This document shows, piece after piece, positions 18,279 to 27,350 of a DNA stretch of 64,000 nucleotides; the first letter of the stretch is position 1; every line of letters starts with the position of its first letter. Location of the stretch: contig CAYRVH010000009.1 of NCBI GenBank assembly GCA_964427855.1, forward strand, positions 1 through 64,000, written 5' to 3'. The translations under genes were made by a program, and so were the position numbers. The notes beneath the pieces were generated by a model that worked only from the letters and a program-made list of their open reading frames with translations, ran no database searches and was not told the origin of the DNA. The DNA comes from JAUPKT01 sp964427855. GTDB taxonomy: Bacteria; Desulfobacterota; Desulfomonilia; Desulfomonilales; Desulfomonilaceae.

Positions 18279-18601
18279 GCGTTTTTAACTTCCTACCGGA
18301 ACCGGTTGCAAGGACCGGCGCAGGCGAATTGACAGATATGAGTGTAACCTATTGATCTCGCCAAGTTCACGTTGCAACATGCGGTCCTGCATCTTATCGT
18401 CAATGGTTCTCATCTGTCTCGGTTCTCAAATATATAGGTTGGCGCGTCTTTCGAGAAGTCGATCGAATTGTTCATGCACTCCCTCGCCACTCCCTCCTTC
18501 CTCCAACTTCTCAAATTTATCGAGCGAGTCATCCTGCTGTTGAGGCGATAGCAGCAAGTCAGGGATTNNNNNNNNNNAAGAGCGTGGGATTTCCTTCCGT
18601 T
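18279..18601. other. Intergenic region with assembly gap and possible broken minus-strand ORF
   Basis: A 10-base N gap lies at 18568-18577. Left of it, the minus strand stays open and strongly charged (for example DDSLDKFEKLEEGGSGEGVH and QFDRLLERRANLYI). It meets a TGA at 18426-18428 and then continues in the same frame (MRTIDDKMQDRMLQRELGEI) to a TAA near 18286. This may be a gene remnant with an in-frame stop. The plus strand is also partly open here, so the evidence is weak. Confidence 0.25.
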
Positions 18602-19144
18602 TCAAAACCAATATTCCGGATAACGCCTCGTGCGGGAGAGATTATTAAAAAGCAAGGCGACGAGGAGCAGCACGACCGCCGCGGCTCCGACGGGGAGAAT
18701 AGCGAACGAGAAGCCAAGGGAGTTGATCTTTTCACCCCCAATGACTGCAATGAGGGCAGTAGCTCCACCCGGCGGATGAAGTGTCTTGGTTGCGTGCATC
18801 GCGGCTATGGCTGTGGAAACTGCGAGCGGCGCAGCCAACCAGACCTCTCCTTGGCATATTCTGAACGCCGCGACCCCGATTATAGCCGATAGAACATGCC
18901 CAAGCACGTTTCGAGGCTGGGCCATTGGACTCTTCGTGGCTCCATAAAGGAGCACCGCTGAAGCTCCAAAGGGGCCGATGATGAGTACCATATCAGCGCC
19001 CCGATTTACCTCGAGATCAATAAGGGCAATAAGTCCTATGCCGAGAAAAGAACCGAGCCAAGAAAGGAAAATTTCCCATCCAGACACCCGAGGAGGGCTT
19101 TTGGTGGCGCCTCTCATTTTGGAAAAGTAATCCATGTCAATCAC
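18602..19144 (-). CDS. HPP family integral membrane protein
   Basis: A 180-residue membrane protein with four hydrophobic segments and the signature that names the family, TKTLHPPGGATALIAVIGG. The GPFGASAVLLYGATKSPMAQ segment is also conserved in the family. Some HPP proteins are reported to act in nitrite transport; the role in bacteria is largely unknown. The GTG start at 19144 overlaps the stop of the CBS-domain gene (GTGA), and an ATG lies three codons later, so the two genes are translationally coupled. CBS domains are found fused to HPP in other proteins, which suggests that the neighbour regulates this channel or carrier. Confidence 0.87.
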   Translation of the reverse strand: MIDMDYFSKMRGATKSPPRVSGWEIFLSWLGSFLGIGLIALIDLEVNRGADMVLIIGPFGASAVLLYGATKSPMAQPRNVLGHVLSAIIGVAAFRICQGEVWLAAPLAVSTAIAAMHATKTLHPPGGATALIAVIGGEKINSLGFSFAILPVGAAAVVLLLVALLFNNLSRTRRYPEYWF

Positions 19145-19743
19145 CCAATACCCCTCGCTTGGACAATGTCCGCGCGTGACACGATTCCCAAAAGTCGTCC
19201 ATTCTCGTCAACGATGGGAATTCGATTGATACCGCGCACAGCCATGATATGCGCCGCCTCCATGACCGGAGTTTCCGGCGGCGCAGTGACGGGCGGACTT
19301 GTCATGAGCTCTTCGGCGCGCCGATTTCGCGCTTCAACGGCCAGGCATCCAATCCCTTTCAAACAATCAGAAATGATCTGCATAAATGTCCCTGACTTGT
19401 CCCCGCCAAGCGCTGCTAAAAAATCTCGATTCGAGATAACGCCCACGACCTTATCATCTTCATCCACGACGGGCAGCCCGGAAATCTTTCTTCGGGCCAT
19501 CAGGTCTGCCACCTCCCCGATGAGAGTATCGGGAGCAGCACGCGCCACGTCTTTTGTCATGATTGTTGAGACTGGAATTGCGCGAGTAAGTCTTCTCACC
19601 GCATGATTAAACGCCTTTAAGTACACTTCCTTAAAATCGCCAGGAGTAATGTCCAGGTAGCCGGGGATTTCCTTCATAGCCTCGTAAATATCCCTGTCGG
19701 ATATATCGACGGGCAGGCACGCGTTATCATGCTTAGCGTTCAT
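19141..19743 (-). CDS. CBS-pair domain protein
   Basis: A 200-residue soluble protein. After a ~65-residue N-terminal helical part (DRDIYEAMKEIPGYLDITPG) come two CBS motifs: VSTIMTKDVARAAPDT with GLPVVDEDDKVVGVISNRDF, and AEELMTSPPVTAPPETPV with RIPIVDENGRLLGIVSRADI. CBS pairs bind adenosine nucleotides and regulate partner proteins. The genetic coupling with the HPP membrane protein gene downstream points to that partner. Its ATG overlaps the stop of the upstream chimeric MFS ORF (ATGA). Confidence 0.87.
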   Translation of the reverse strand: MNAKHDNACLPVDISDRDIYEAMKEIPGYLDITPGDFKEVYLKAFNHAVRRLTRAIPVSTIMTKDVARAAPDTLIGEVADLMARRKISGLPVVDEDDKVVGVISNRDFLAALGGDKSGTFMQIISDCLKGIGCLAVEARNRRAEELMTSPPVTAPPETPVMEAAHIMAVRGINRIPIVDENGRLLGIVSRADIVQARGIG

Positions 19744-20156
19744 TTAAGTCTCCAAGGCTTAGGGTCTACACGATAAGAAACCTCTGTGATGACGGTGGAT
19801 TTTTCGGCGTTCATGACGGCCTCGTTGCTACTCCTGGTGGACTCCATGGGGTCGCTGCCGTCGTCGGGCCAGCTTTTTGAGAAGCTCCCTTCCAAGCTGC
19901 ACGCATGAGGTAAGTGTTTTGCACTGACGATTCGGTCGAGGACTCTGTGAGGGCCCTCGCCAGCCAATTCCAAGAGGAACATGGGGGTCGCTAATAGATA
20001 AGACGTCTGAACCCATGCCAGCATTATGGCGTCGATGTGGAACTCGTTCTGAATTTGGGCCAGTGCTACATTGACTGATGACGCCGTAAACGGAGTGACA
20101 AGACCGCTAAGAGTCGCCACAAGCAACACGGATCTCTTGGTTTTTTCATCTATCAA
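19740..20156 (-). pseudogene. Chimeric/truncated MFS transporter N-terminus
   Basis: The first ~62 residues are the N-terminus of a drug-efflux MFS protein (VLLVATLSGLVTPFTASSVN, then LAWVQTSYLLATPMFLL, helices 1 and 2). The reading frame then switches abruptly to ~75 hydrophilic residues (for example SLEGSFSKSWPDDGSDPMES) with no membrane helices and no family I recognise. A functional transporter would need ten more helices. The best reading is a deletion that joined the transporter's 5' end to the 3' part of another gene. The final codons keep an ATGA overlap with the CBS gene. Confidence 0.6.
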
Positions 20157-20891
20157 GCTAAAGCCCCATGTCTAAGTATCGTGGTGATACAGAGACATAT
20201 ACGAGTCGGTCGTCCCAATATCGCGTCAGCATGCCACCATCGAAGGGCTGTTGCAATATGGTGTAGGTCATGCCTTAGTAAAAGGATCATCATATGGAGA
20301 CGGAAATTGGGAATAGCATGCCGGCGATCCATTCATCGCTACCATTACGCCTGGCTACCAGAGATCGAGGCTTATTTCTGCCTCGTCGGGCAGGCCCCTT
20401 TGCGGCGCCTATGTTTCTTGGATAACGTCTTCCGATGAAATGACCTCGACGGCCATCCTATGTTATCCACGGATGACTACGAGATTCGCTGCAAAACCTT
20501 TCTTACATGGGGCCAAAATGCGTAGTAGGGGCGCGGGAATTGCGCCCCTACAATGGACGATGCGCCCGGAGCGGAGAGCGCATCGGGGGGAATAATTTGG
20601 AAAAGAGGAAATGTATCTCGGAAGGAGATTCTCTGTATGGTTGGAAGCAATTTTTGCGCCAATGTCATTCGCGGTGAAGACAAGCCCTTTTGCCTTGTCA
20701 AAGCCTGCACTTCCCGTCACACCACGAAAGAGATGAGCAAGAGAATTGATACAAGGGTGTCAGGTCTTTTTACAAAGTGTTAACGCACATCGTTGACAAC
20801 AGAATGTTGTGCAGTTTTCTGTTCTTTTCCACAAAACCGTTGTGTCATAATGCTGCAGGCCCGGAAAGGCTCGTCGCGAGAAAGATCATAC
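20157..20891. other. Long non-coding stretch before the polysaccharide cluster
   Basis: About 735 bases with no convincing gene. It includes the hairpin at 20525-20551 described separately. A 48-codon ORF at 20638-20783 has a good Shine-Dalgarno sequence (aaggag) but no recognisable content. The promoter of the flippase gene should lie near the right end; no clear consensus boxes were found. Confidence 0.6.
20525..20551. repeat. Perfect 10-bp stem palindromic element
   Basis: The sequence gtaggggcgc, a 7-base loop and gcgcccctac form a perfect hairpin. This G/C-rich pattern is a widespread dispersed intergenic palindrome in bacteria. No run of T follows on either strand, so a terminator role is unlikely. 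Confidence 0.6.
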
Positions 20892-22508
20892 ATGAAGGCA
20901 ATCCCTGAAATTCGGCCGTCCCTCGCATCGCAGATTGCCTCGGGGGCCATGTTCACCACGGTGGCCACGGCCTCTAAGCTGATCTCTGGCACCCTGCTTC
21001 AAATGATTCTTGTCCGCATGGTAACCGTTGACGAGTTTGGCTTGTACAAGCTCGCCATGGAGCTTTCATCATTCGCGATTATGTTTGCCACCTTCTTCGT
21101 GGGCGGAAACGGAGCCGCTGCTGTCACGAGAATCACGGCCGTGCGGTTTGCCCGGCGCGATATCGCAGGAGTTCGCTCAGGCGTGGTCACCGGTTTGTGG
21201 TCTGTGGCGGCCCTGTCTGCATGTCTTTTTGTAGTGGGGTTTTTTACTATACCGTATCTCCTGGAGCATGTATTTCAAATCCCCACAGATCAGATCCCCG
21301 CGGCCGTGCCTTTCTTTCGATGGTTCTTGATTTATATATTTCTCTCGAGCATTTCCACGGTAGCGGGAGCAGGTCTCCGCAGTTGCGAGTTCTTCAGGGC
21401 GTTTTCTGTCACGGAATCTTTGACAAACATTTTACGCCTTATGCTCGCGCCGCTCCTCGTTTATTTAGGTTGGGGACTCAACGGTATTGTATGGGGCATA
21501 TCAGGGGCGCTATTGGTCGGGGCGGTCCCTGCGTTGTGGATCATAGAGGCTTTCACGCGCCGCCGCGGCCCAATAAACAGGGCCCCAGGCCCATATGTAA
21601 ACGACTTGAAGGAACTTACCGTCTTTGGAGTCCCCGTTTTTATGAGCACGTTGTCGAGCACCGTGTACTACTCCGCGGATACTCTTCTCCTCGGGTATTA
21701 TCTCCCCGTGAAATATGTTGCTGTATATGCGGCAGGCATTGTCCTGGTGCATTCTCTGTTAAACCTGTTCAGCGGTCTCGAATCGGCGTTGTTCCCAATT
21801 CTGTCGTCGTCTCTGGAGCAGAGAGAGAGAGGACAAGAGGGCTTGATATTGGGAAAGGCGTACAGGCTGCTTATCGTGATTGCTGCGCCGGCCAGCGTGT
21901 ATTCATTCGTGATGACCCCTTATATGGTCCGGTTTCTGTTTGGCCTGGACTATTTTGACGCAGTGACGCCATCCCGCATACTAACTGTGCTGGTCTTGGC
22001 TTGGGCCTTGATGCCTGCAAGCGTCATGTTTCTCAGCACCGGCAAACCCGAAATCAACGCGCGGCTTGGAGTGATCTCTGCGCTCCTAAACATCGTCCTG
22101 GATATAGCGCTTATACCATTGCTCGGGATAATAGGCGCGGCCTTATCCAATGCCTCTTCGCGGCTCTACGGAGAGGTGCAAGGGGTAAGGATTTGCAGCC
22201 GGCTCTTTGGGGCGCGGTTCCCATGGTATTATTGCGCCAAGGTATTTGGACTGAGTATCGTATGCTTTCTGCCTGTCCGCACGCTATTGTGGCCATTCGC
22301 AGCTGAAACGGCCGGGTTCGGGACTGCCTTTTTCATCTTGATCGCCGCTGCCTTAATGTATGGCCTAATCTTTGGACTCGCGCTTTTATGGTCGCCGCTC
22401 CTGACGGACCAAGACAAAAGGATAATCGGTGATCTCCTTGAGAAAACGCCTTTGAAGTCGCTCAAGCGGGTGTTGTCACTGGGCAATAAAGACCGTGACG
22501 CCTCATGA
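20892..22508 (+). CDS. Polysaccharide flippase (Wzx/MATE-like)
   Basis: A ~538-residue inner-membrane protein with 12-14 hydrophobic helices, of the polysaccharide-transport/MVF superfamily. The N-terminal pattern (SLASQIASGAMFTTVATASK, then LVRMVTVDEFGLYKLAMELS) is typical of Wzx-type flippases, which move undecaprenyl-linked oligosaccharides to the outer face. I choose ATG 20892, preceded by gagaaaga; in-frame starts at 20793 and 20850 would only add polar residues. The O-antigen ligase-like, glycosyltransferase and glycosidase genes that follow on the same strand support a surface-polysaccharide role. Confidence 0.85.
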   Translation: MKAIPEIRPSLASQIASGAMFTTVATASKLISGTLLQMILVRMVTVDEFGLYKLAMELSSFAIMFATFFVGGNGAAAVTRITAVRFARRDIAGVRSGVVTGLWSVAALSACLFVVGFFTIPYLLEHVFQIPTDQIPAAVPFFRWFLIYIFLSSISTVAGAGLRSCEFFRAFSVTESLTNILRLMLAPLLVYLGWGLNGIVWGISGALLVGAVPALWIIEAFTRRRGPINRAPGPYVNDLKELTVFGVPVFMSTLSSTVYYSADTLLLGYYLPVKYVAVYAAGIVLVHSLLNLFSGLESALFPILSSSLEQRERGQEGLILGKAYRLLIVIAAPASVYSFVMTPYMVRFLFGLDYFDAVTPSRILTVLVLAWALMPASVMFLSTGKPEINARLGVISALLNIVLDIALIPLLGIIGAALSNASSRLYGEVQGVRICSRLFGARFPWYYCAKVFGLSIVCFLPVRTLLWPFAAETAGFGTAFFILIAAALMYGLIFGLALLWSPLLTDQDKRIIGDLLEKTPLKSLKRVLSLGNKDRDAS

Positions 22509-22770
22509 GGAGATGAATCGATGTTGCACACACGCGAAGTCTGCACAGAGAGATTGGAATGTGTAAAAGCATTCGAATTCCATGACCGCCGCGCGTGTGG
22601 TTTCATCGCCAAGGGCGTGAAGTTGGGGAAAGCGTCCCGAACAACAGATCGAGTCCTCCTTCGAAAGTCGGACGCATAGCAGCAAGATGGATGTGGTCGC
22701 GGGCCCTAGGTTCCTTGAAAATGTTCATGGCGCCGGGAAGCTTAGACAGAACTAAGCGTCGAGATTGATT

Positions 22771-24276
22771 ATGTCGAGGGAGCAGAGCGGAAACGAGATG
22801 GCGACAGGAACACAACTTCAGGACGTCTTGGAATCCTCTTTTGTAAGAGAGCGTTTGAGCGCGGTTGCCCTGTTGCTCTCTGTCGCAGCAGGATGCTTGA
22901 TTGCCTTTCAGTCGCTCATGGGCCTAGGAGCTGTCGCAGCATTCTTTGTGGCATCTTTTTTAGTGATGCGACCCATTTACGGCCTCATGGCTATTTTGTG
23001 GGTGGTCAATATCGTTTTTGTCATAGACAGGGGACAGCGGATTGGATTTACTCTGCCGGTCACTGGAGGGACTATCAGCGCGACGGACCTCCTCTACGCG
23101 CTATGTGTTTTCATAGCGGCTTTGAAATGGAGCATCGGACGAGACGCCTACTATCCACGAAATAAACTGGGAAAGCCTCTTTTGCTGCTTCTTGCGTGGT
23201 CATCTGTCTGCCTGATGATGGGGATCCTGTCGGGACACGAGGTGAAAAAGAGCATGATCGAAGCGCGACCGCTGCTTTATTTATGTATATTCTACCTCAC
23301 TGTGTACTTGATTCGAGATCAGGAGTCGTTTGTCTTTGCGCTCAAGTCATTCATATACGCGTATCTTGTGACCTTTGCGATTGGGTTCTCTATTTTTGTG
23401 CAAGGCCGAAAGACCATCGAATATTTTACCATGGGTACAGTAGATCTTGGGCAATCCCTCCTTCCCCGCTTTACTCTCGGCTCACAAGACTGGGTCAATA
23501 CACTTCTTTTCTTGTCCATCGGGTTGATCTTGTTTCTAAAAGATTCCAGGACCAAGATGTATCTTTCGGCTTTGACAGGGCTCCTCGCCGTGAACTTGCT
23601 CCTTATTCAGGCTAGGACTCAAATCATAGCCTTTTTCGTAGGGATGATTCCGATTATTTTTTTGGCTCCTGGGACGAAAAAATTCAAGCTCGTGGCGGCG
23701 GGCTTTGCGGGAGCGGTCTTACTTTCACTCGTCGTCTTTTCGCTCGCCCAAACAGAGGCCGGGCAGAAAAAAATTCTTGATCCCATTGCTGAACGTTTTT
23801 CAGGCATTTATAAGAAAAAGACAGAAGTTGACCAATCCCTGGAACGACGCCTTTTTGAGGCCGAGGCCATGAGGTCAGGTATATTGGCGCGACCCGTCAC
23901 AGGCCACTGGTTTGGCGCAAAGTGGTCCAATGACCCCAAATGGGTGTGGGAATATAAATATGACGTGACCTACATTCACAGTAGTTGGCTCTTTTATTTG
24001 TATAAAATGGGGCTTATCGGTACCATACTCATGATTTTCATATTGTTGCGAGCTTTTATGATAGCCCTTGCGCTGGTGCGAAGCGTTGGGGATCCTTTGT
24101 ACAAGGGAGTTGCCCTTGGAGTTCTGGCCACCATACCCACCTACGCCTTCACCGGCATTTTTCAGCCCACATTGTGGCAGTACTTTATGAATCCTATCCT
24201 TGGATTTGAATTAGGTCTGCTGGTGGTCATGGAACAATTGGTAGGCCGATCCACCATGCGGGGAAAAGGTTCCTAA
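22771..24276 (+). CDS. O-antigen ligase / polymerase family membrane protein
   Basis: A ~501-residue polytopic membrane protein of the WaaL/Wzy (Wzy_C) type. It has ten or more hydrophobic helices and, before the last ones, the large periplasmic loop typical of the family with RLFEAEAMRSGILARPVTGH and YDVTYIHSSWLFYLYKMGLI (the Arg and His in this loop are usual active-site features). It would polymerise repeat units or attach glycan to a carrier. The start may be ATG 22771 or ATG 22798; neither has a strong Shine-Dalgarno sequence. The glycosyltransferase gene begins four bases downstream. Confidence 0.83.
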   Translation: MSREQSGNEMATGTQLQDVLESSFVRERLSAVALLLSVAAGCLIAFQSLMGLGAVAAFFVASFLVMRPIYGLMAILWVVNIVFVIDRGQRIGFTLPVTGGTISATDLLYALCVFIAALKWSIGRDAYYPRNKLGKPLLLLLAWSSVCLMMGILSGHEVKKSMIEARPLLYLCIFYLTVYLIRDQESFVFALKSFIYAYLVTFAIGFSIFVQGRKTIEYFTMGTVDLGQSLLPRFTLGSQDWVNTLLFLSIGLILFLKDSRTKMYLSALTGLLAVNLLLIQARTQIIAFFVGMIPIIFLAPGTKKFKLVAAGFAGAVLLSLVVFSLAQTEAGQKKILDPIAERFSGIYKKKTEVDQSLERRLFEAEAMRSGILARPVTGHWFGAKWSNDPKWVWEYKYDVTYIHSSWLFYLYKMGLIGTILMIFILLRAFMIALALVRSVGDPLYKGVALGVLATIPTYAFTGIFQPTLWQYFMNPILGFELGLLVVMEQLVGRSTMRGKGS

Positions 24277-24279
24277 GAA

Positions 24280-25494
24280 ATGGCAGAAAGAAATTCGCGG
24301 CAACCAGGACGCCCGTGTCGGATACTTTACGTGAATCATGCCTCCAAGATCGCTGGCGCTGAACAATGCCTGTTGCGCATGATAAGCAACCTTGACCGAG
24401 TTCGTTACCATCCTTTTCTCGTATGCCCCGAGGGCGATTTGGCGCAGGAAGCGGTGCGTCAAGATGTTGCCGTTTTCCCGTCGCGGTTTACGGACTACCA
24501 ACGTAATCGATCTCGAATAGGAAGGATCTCGTTTCCCAATCCATTACTGGCCCAATGGCACGCACTCAAAGTGGCTGCCCTTGCTCGCCAGATAGCCTCG
24601 TTGGCTCGCAATGAGTCTGTCAATATTATCCATGCCAACAGTCTGCTTGCGCGTGCGCCCACATATCTGGCAGGCAAAATCACTGGAATACCTGTGGTGT
24701 GGCACGTGCGAGATATACTCTCTTCGAAGCTTTGGCGAGCCATTTACGATCTCCTGGCAACACATGGCATCGCCCGTCTCATTACCGTCTCAAATGCATG
24801 CCAACTTCAATTTTCGTGCTTATCAAATGTGACAACTGTTTACGATGGGATCGATTCCGAATCCTTCAAATGGGACGCGGACGCGGCGTCAAGGGTTCGA
24901 GCAACCTTTGGATTGGGGGAGGGCCATATAGTATTCGGCATATTCGGCCGCATTAGCTCGACCAAAGGTCACCACCATTTTGTGGAAGCCGCGATCGCTG
25001 TCCATGCGAGATATCCTCAGACACGATGGCTCGTGGTGGGGGAGGCGTGGAGTAAAGAGGAACAGGTCTTCCTGTCAAGGTTGCGCCGACTGGTATCTGA
25101 GGCCGGGCTCGATCGACATACAATCTTTACAGGTTTTCGCACAGACGTGAGCGCGCTCATGTCTGCCTGCGATGTCGTCGTGGCGCCTTCAATCATTCAG
25201 GACTCTTTTCCAAACACCGTACTCGAGGGGATGGCATGTTCACGCGCGATTGTAGCCTACGCCGTTGGAGGCATACCAGAGGCTATCGAAGACGGGATTT
25301 CAGGTCTGCTGGTAAGGCGTATGGATGCGAAGGGCCTTGCCGAGGCAGAGATGCAGTTGATTGAAGACCCTGGCCTTCGGGAAAAGCTGGGCCGCAACGC
25401 ACGAAAAAGAGTCGTCACTCATTTTCGGGTTCAGGAAGCCCAGAAACTCATTGAGGGGATTTACGACGAGATTCTGGCAGGTGTTGCGGCGTGA
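24280..25494 (+). CDS. Glycosyltransferase family 4 (GT-B)
   Basis: A 404-residue cytoplasmic glycosyltransferase. The N-terminal domain has the acceptor-side VNHASKIAGAEQCLLRMISN loop. The C-terminal Rossmann domain has FGRISSTKGHHHFVEAA, RWLVVGE and the nucleotide-sugar E-x7-E region (SIIQDSFPNTVLEGMACSRA then VGGIPEAIEDGISGLL). It transfers a sugar from a nucleotide donor during surface glycan assembly. The sugar is not predictable. It follows the O-antigen ligase gene by four bases. Confidence 0.9.
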   Translation: MAERNSRQPGRPCRILYVNHASKIAGAEQCLLRMISNLDRVRYHPFLVCPEGDLAQEAVRQDVAVFPSRFTDYQRNRSRIGRISFPNPLLAQWHALKVAALARQIASLARNESVNIIHANSLLARAPTYLAGKITGIPVVWHVRDILSSKLWRAIYDLLATHGIARLITVSNACQLQFSCLSNVTTVYDGIDSESFKWDADAASRVRATFGLGEGHIVFGIFGRISSTKGHHHFVEAAIAVHARYPQTRWLVVGEAWSKEEQVFLSRLRRLVSEAGLDRHTIFTGFRTDVSALMSACDVVVAPSIIQDSFPNTVLEGMACSRAIVAYAVGGIPEAIEDGISGLLVRRMDAKGLAEAEMQLIEDPGLREKLGRNARKRVVTHFRVQEAQKLIEGIYDEILAGVAA

Positions 25495-25748
25495 GGCTTT
25501 CCCCTTCAGTCGAAAGACTCCCGCTCATGAAGAATAGGTCGAGCCCTCGTAGCGCAGCATGCCCGAATGACCCCTCACGTGTAAGCGCTCGCGGTCTCTG
25601 TACTGGGCGAAGACCAGTATAAGAAGGTGTCGCGCCTCTGAACAAAAACCTCGAGCGCACCAGCGGATTCCCTTCTCGAGGGAGGTGGGCTGAGCGTTCG
25701 TCGCGGCCTCGGCCTCCTCGAAAGGAGCGGAAGGCCATTGATACGTAA

Positions 25749-27350
25749 ATGCAGGCGAAGCGAGACAATATGATGAATCATAAGACAAGGCCTGTTCAGC
25801 ATGGGCATCTCAGAGGCCGCACGTGGGCGCCCGCGTTTCTTTTCTTTTATTTCGCGCTTGCGTTGCTCACGTTGAATCCTGACTCAGAGTGCAGCGGCGC
25901 TGGTTTGTTCCAGTACGGCGTCTGGCAGCCGGCTGACCCTATTTTGTCGCTGTCGTTTGTCGATGGAGCGGTTGTGTATATTGGTTGGAATGCGCTCGAA
26001 CCGCAACAGGGGGCTGTAGATCTGAAACCTCTGGAGGAGATACGTTCCCGCGCTCGCGAACTTGGAAAGAAGTTGATCATCCGAATCGTTTCCGCTGAGC
26101 TTACGCCTGCGTGGGTGTATCGCAGCGGAGTGCCCCAGGTTCTCGACACCACAGATCATGATCCGAGGTGGGTACCTCTCTATTGGCACCCGAAATACTT
26201 GGAGGCGCTCGATGCGTTCATCGGGCGAGTCGGGCCGACATTGGATGGCGACCCTAATATAGAGGCAGTGCAGATCGGCATAGGGAGATATGGTGAAATG
26301 TGCCTCGAGGGCGAAGATTGGCTCCGGCGCCAAGCGACGCCGTCTTTGTGGACCGAGACATGCATAGCCATATTGAACATCTACAAGAGACATTTTCAGA
26401 AGACCCCGCTTCTCGTCATGCTAATGTCTGCAGACCTGCCTGGTGGTCGCTGGACTCAGCCCATGCGTGAAGTGGCGGTCTATGCTGCGACACACGGCAT
26501 AGGTCTCCAATTTAATGGCCTTTCTCCCGACAATTCGTATTTATGGGGATCGAAAGAGGAGCCTGACCTGGACTCAGCTATCGGCATCTTCAGGCTCTAT
26601 AAGGAGGTTGCGCCCCTGTCCTTCGAGTTGACCAACGACAAGGTTGATGCAAGGCTTTCTTGCATGAACGCGTTGAGCGAACACGCTTCGTTTTTGTCCG
26701 TGCACACATCTGTGCTCGCAAATCCGACGTTGGCCAATCTCTTCTTGTTTGCTCGTTATTTCTTGGGCAGAGATGTACAAACCTCGGGGGCCGCCTGGAG
26801 TCTGCTGAGGCAAACAAACCCCGAGGCGTCCCTGGAAACAGGGAAAAAGAATTACGAATTCGGCTTGAAACAAATAGAATTTTCGTCCGCCGTGCGGATC
26901 ACTTTGAGGGACCAGACGATATCCACCACGGGTGAGACGCGTGCTTTGAATGACTTCATGGGTCTGCCATGCCGGAGGACTGTTCGCTCTCAAGAAAGGG
27001 GAGTGATGGCCTTTCGCATAGCGCCTGAGTTCGATTTCGGGTCAAACCCTAAGGTAAGCGTTGCGTATGCCGATGTTGGCTTGGACGCCTGGAGTCTGTG
27101 GTACAACACTGACACAGGATTTAGGCGCGGGGGCTTGGTGCAAAAGCAGAATACCGGACAATGGCTCGTGGCGGAGTTTGAAGCATCCAACATGAGTAAG
27201 GGAAAGACCGCTGACATTCTCATAGATTCCGTTGACAACGGCGATGAATACATTCACTACGTGCAGTTGACGCGAGAGGGCGCAGCGGTACCGTTCCCTT
27301 TTTCTGTTCCGCATGCGCCGGCGCTGTCTGCGGAAGACGTGTGTGAGTAG
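25749..27350 (+). CDS. Exported glycoside hydrolase-like TIM-barrel protein
   Basis: A ~533-residue protein with a hydrophobic N-terminal segment (AFLFFYFALALLTLNPDSEC) preceded by Arg/Lys/His residues, so probably exported. Residues ~75-330 look like a (beta/alpha)8 barrel of the GH42/GH5 type: VYIGWNALEPQQGAVDLKPL, LIIRIVSAELTPAWVY, EAVQIGIGRYGEM (candidate acid/base Glu) and PLSFELTNDK (candidate nucleophile Glu). A C-terminal beta domain resembles a carbohydrate-binding module (DAWSLWYNTDTGF, DILIDSVDNGDEYIHY). The exact family is uncertain. The last 94 bases overlap the 3' end of uvrC on the other strand. An alternative ATG lies at 25770. Confidence 0.65.
   Translation: MQAKRDNMMNHKTRPVQHGHLRGRTWAPAFLFFYFALALLTLNPDSECSGAGLFQYGVWQPADPILSLSFVDGAVVYIGWNALEPQQGAVDLKPLEEIRSRARELGKKLIIRIVSAELTPAWVYRSGVPQVLDTTDHDPRWVPLYWHPKYLEALDAFIGRVGPTLDGDPNIEAVQIGIGRYGEMCLEGEDWLRRQATPSLWTETCIAILNIYKRHFQKTPLLVMLMSADLPGGRWTQPMREVAVYAATHGIGLQFNGLSPDNSYLWGSKEEPDLDSAIGIFRLYKEVAPLSFELTNDKVDARLSCMNALSEHASFLSVHTSVLANPTLANLFLFARYFLGRDVQTSGAAWSLLRQTNPEASLETGKKNYEFGLKQIEFSSAVRITLRDQTISTTGETRALNDFMGLPCRRTVRSQERGVMAFRIAPEFDFGSNPKVSVAYADVGLDAWSLWYNTDTGFRRGGLVQKQNTGQWLVAEFEASNMSKGKTADILIDSVDNGDEYIHYVQLTREGAAVPFPFSVPHAPALSAEDVCE

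Noticed and set aside
20638..20783. 48-codon ORF with a good Shine-Dalgarno sequence
   Set aside because: Too short, no recognised pattern, and lying in a non-coding region with repeat-like sequence; not enough to call.
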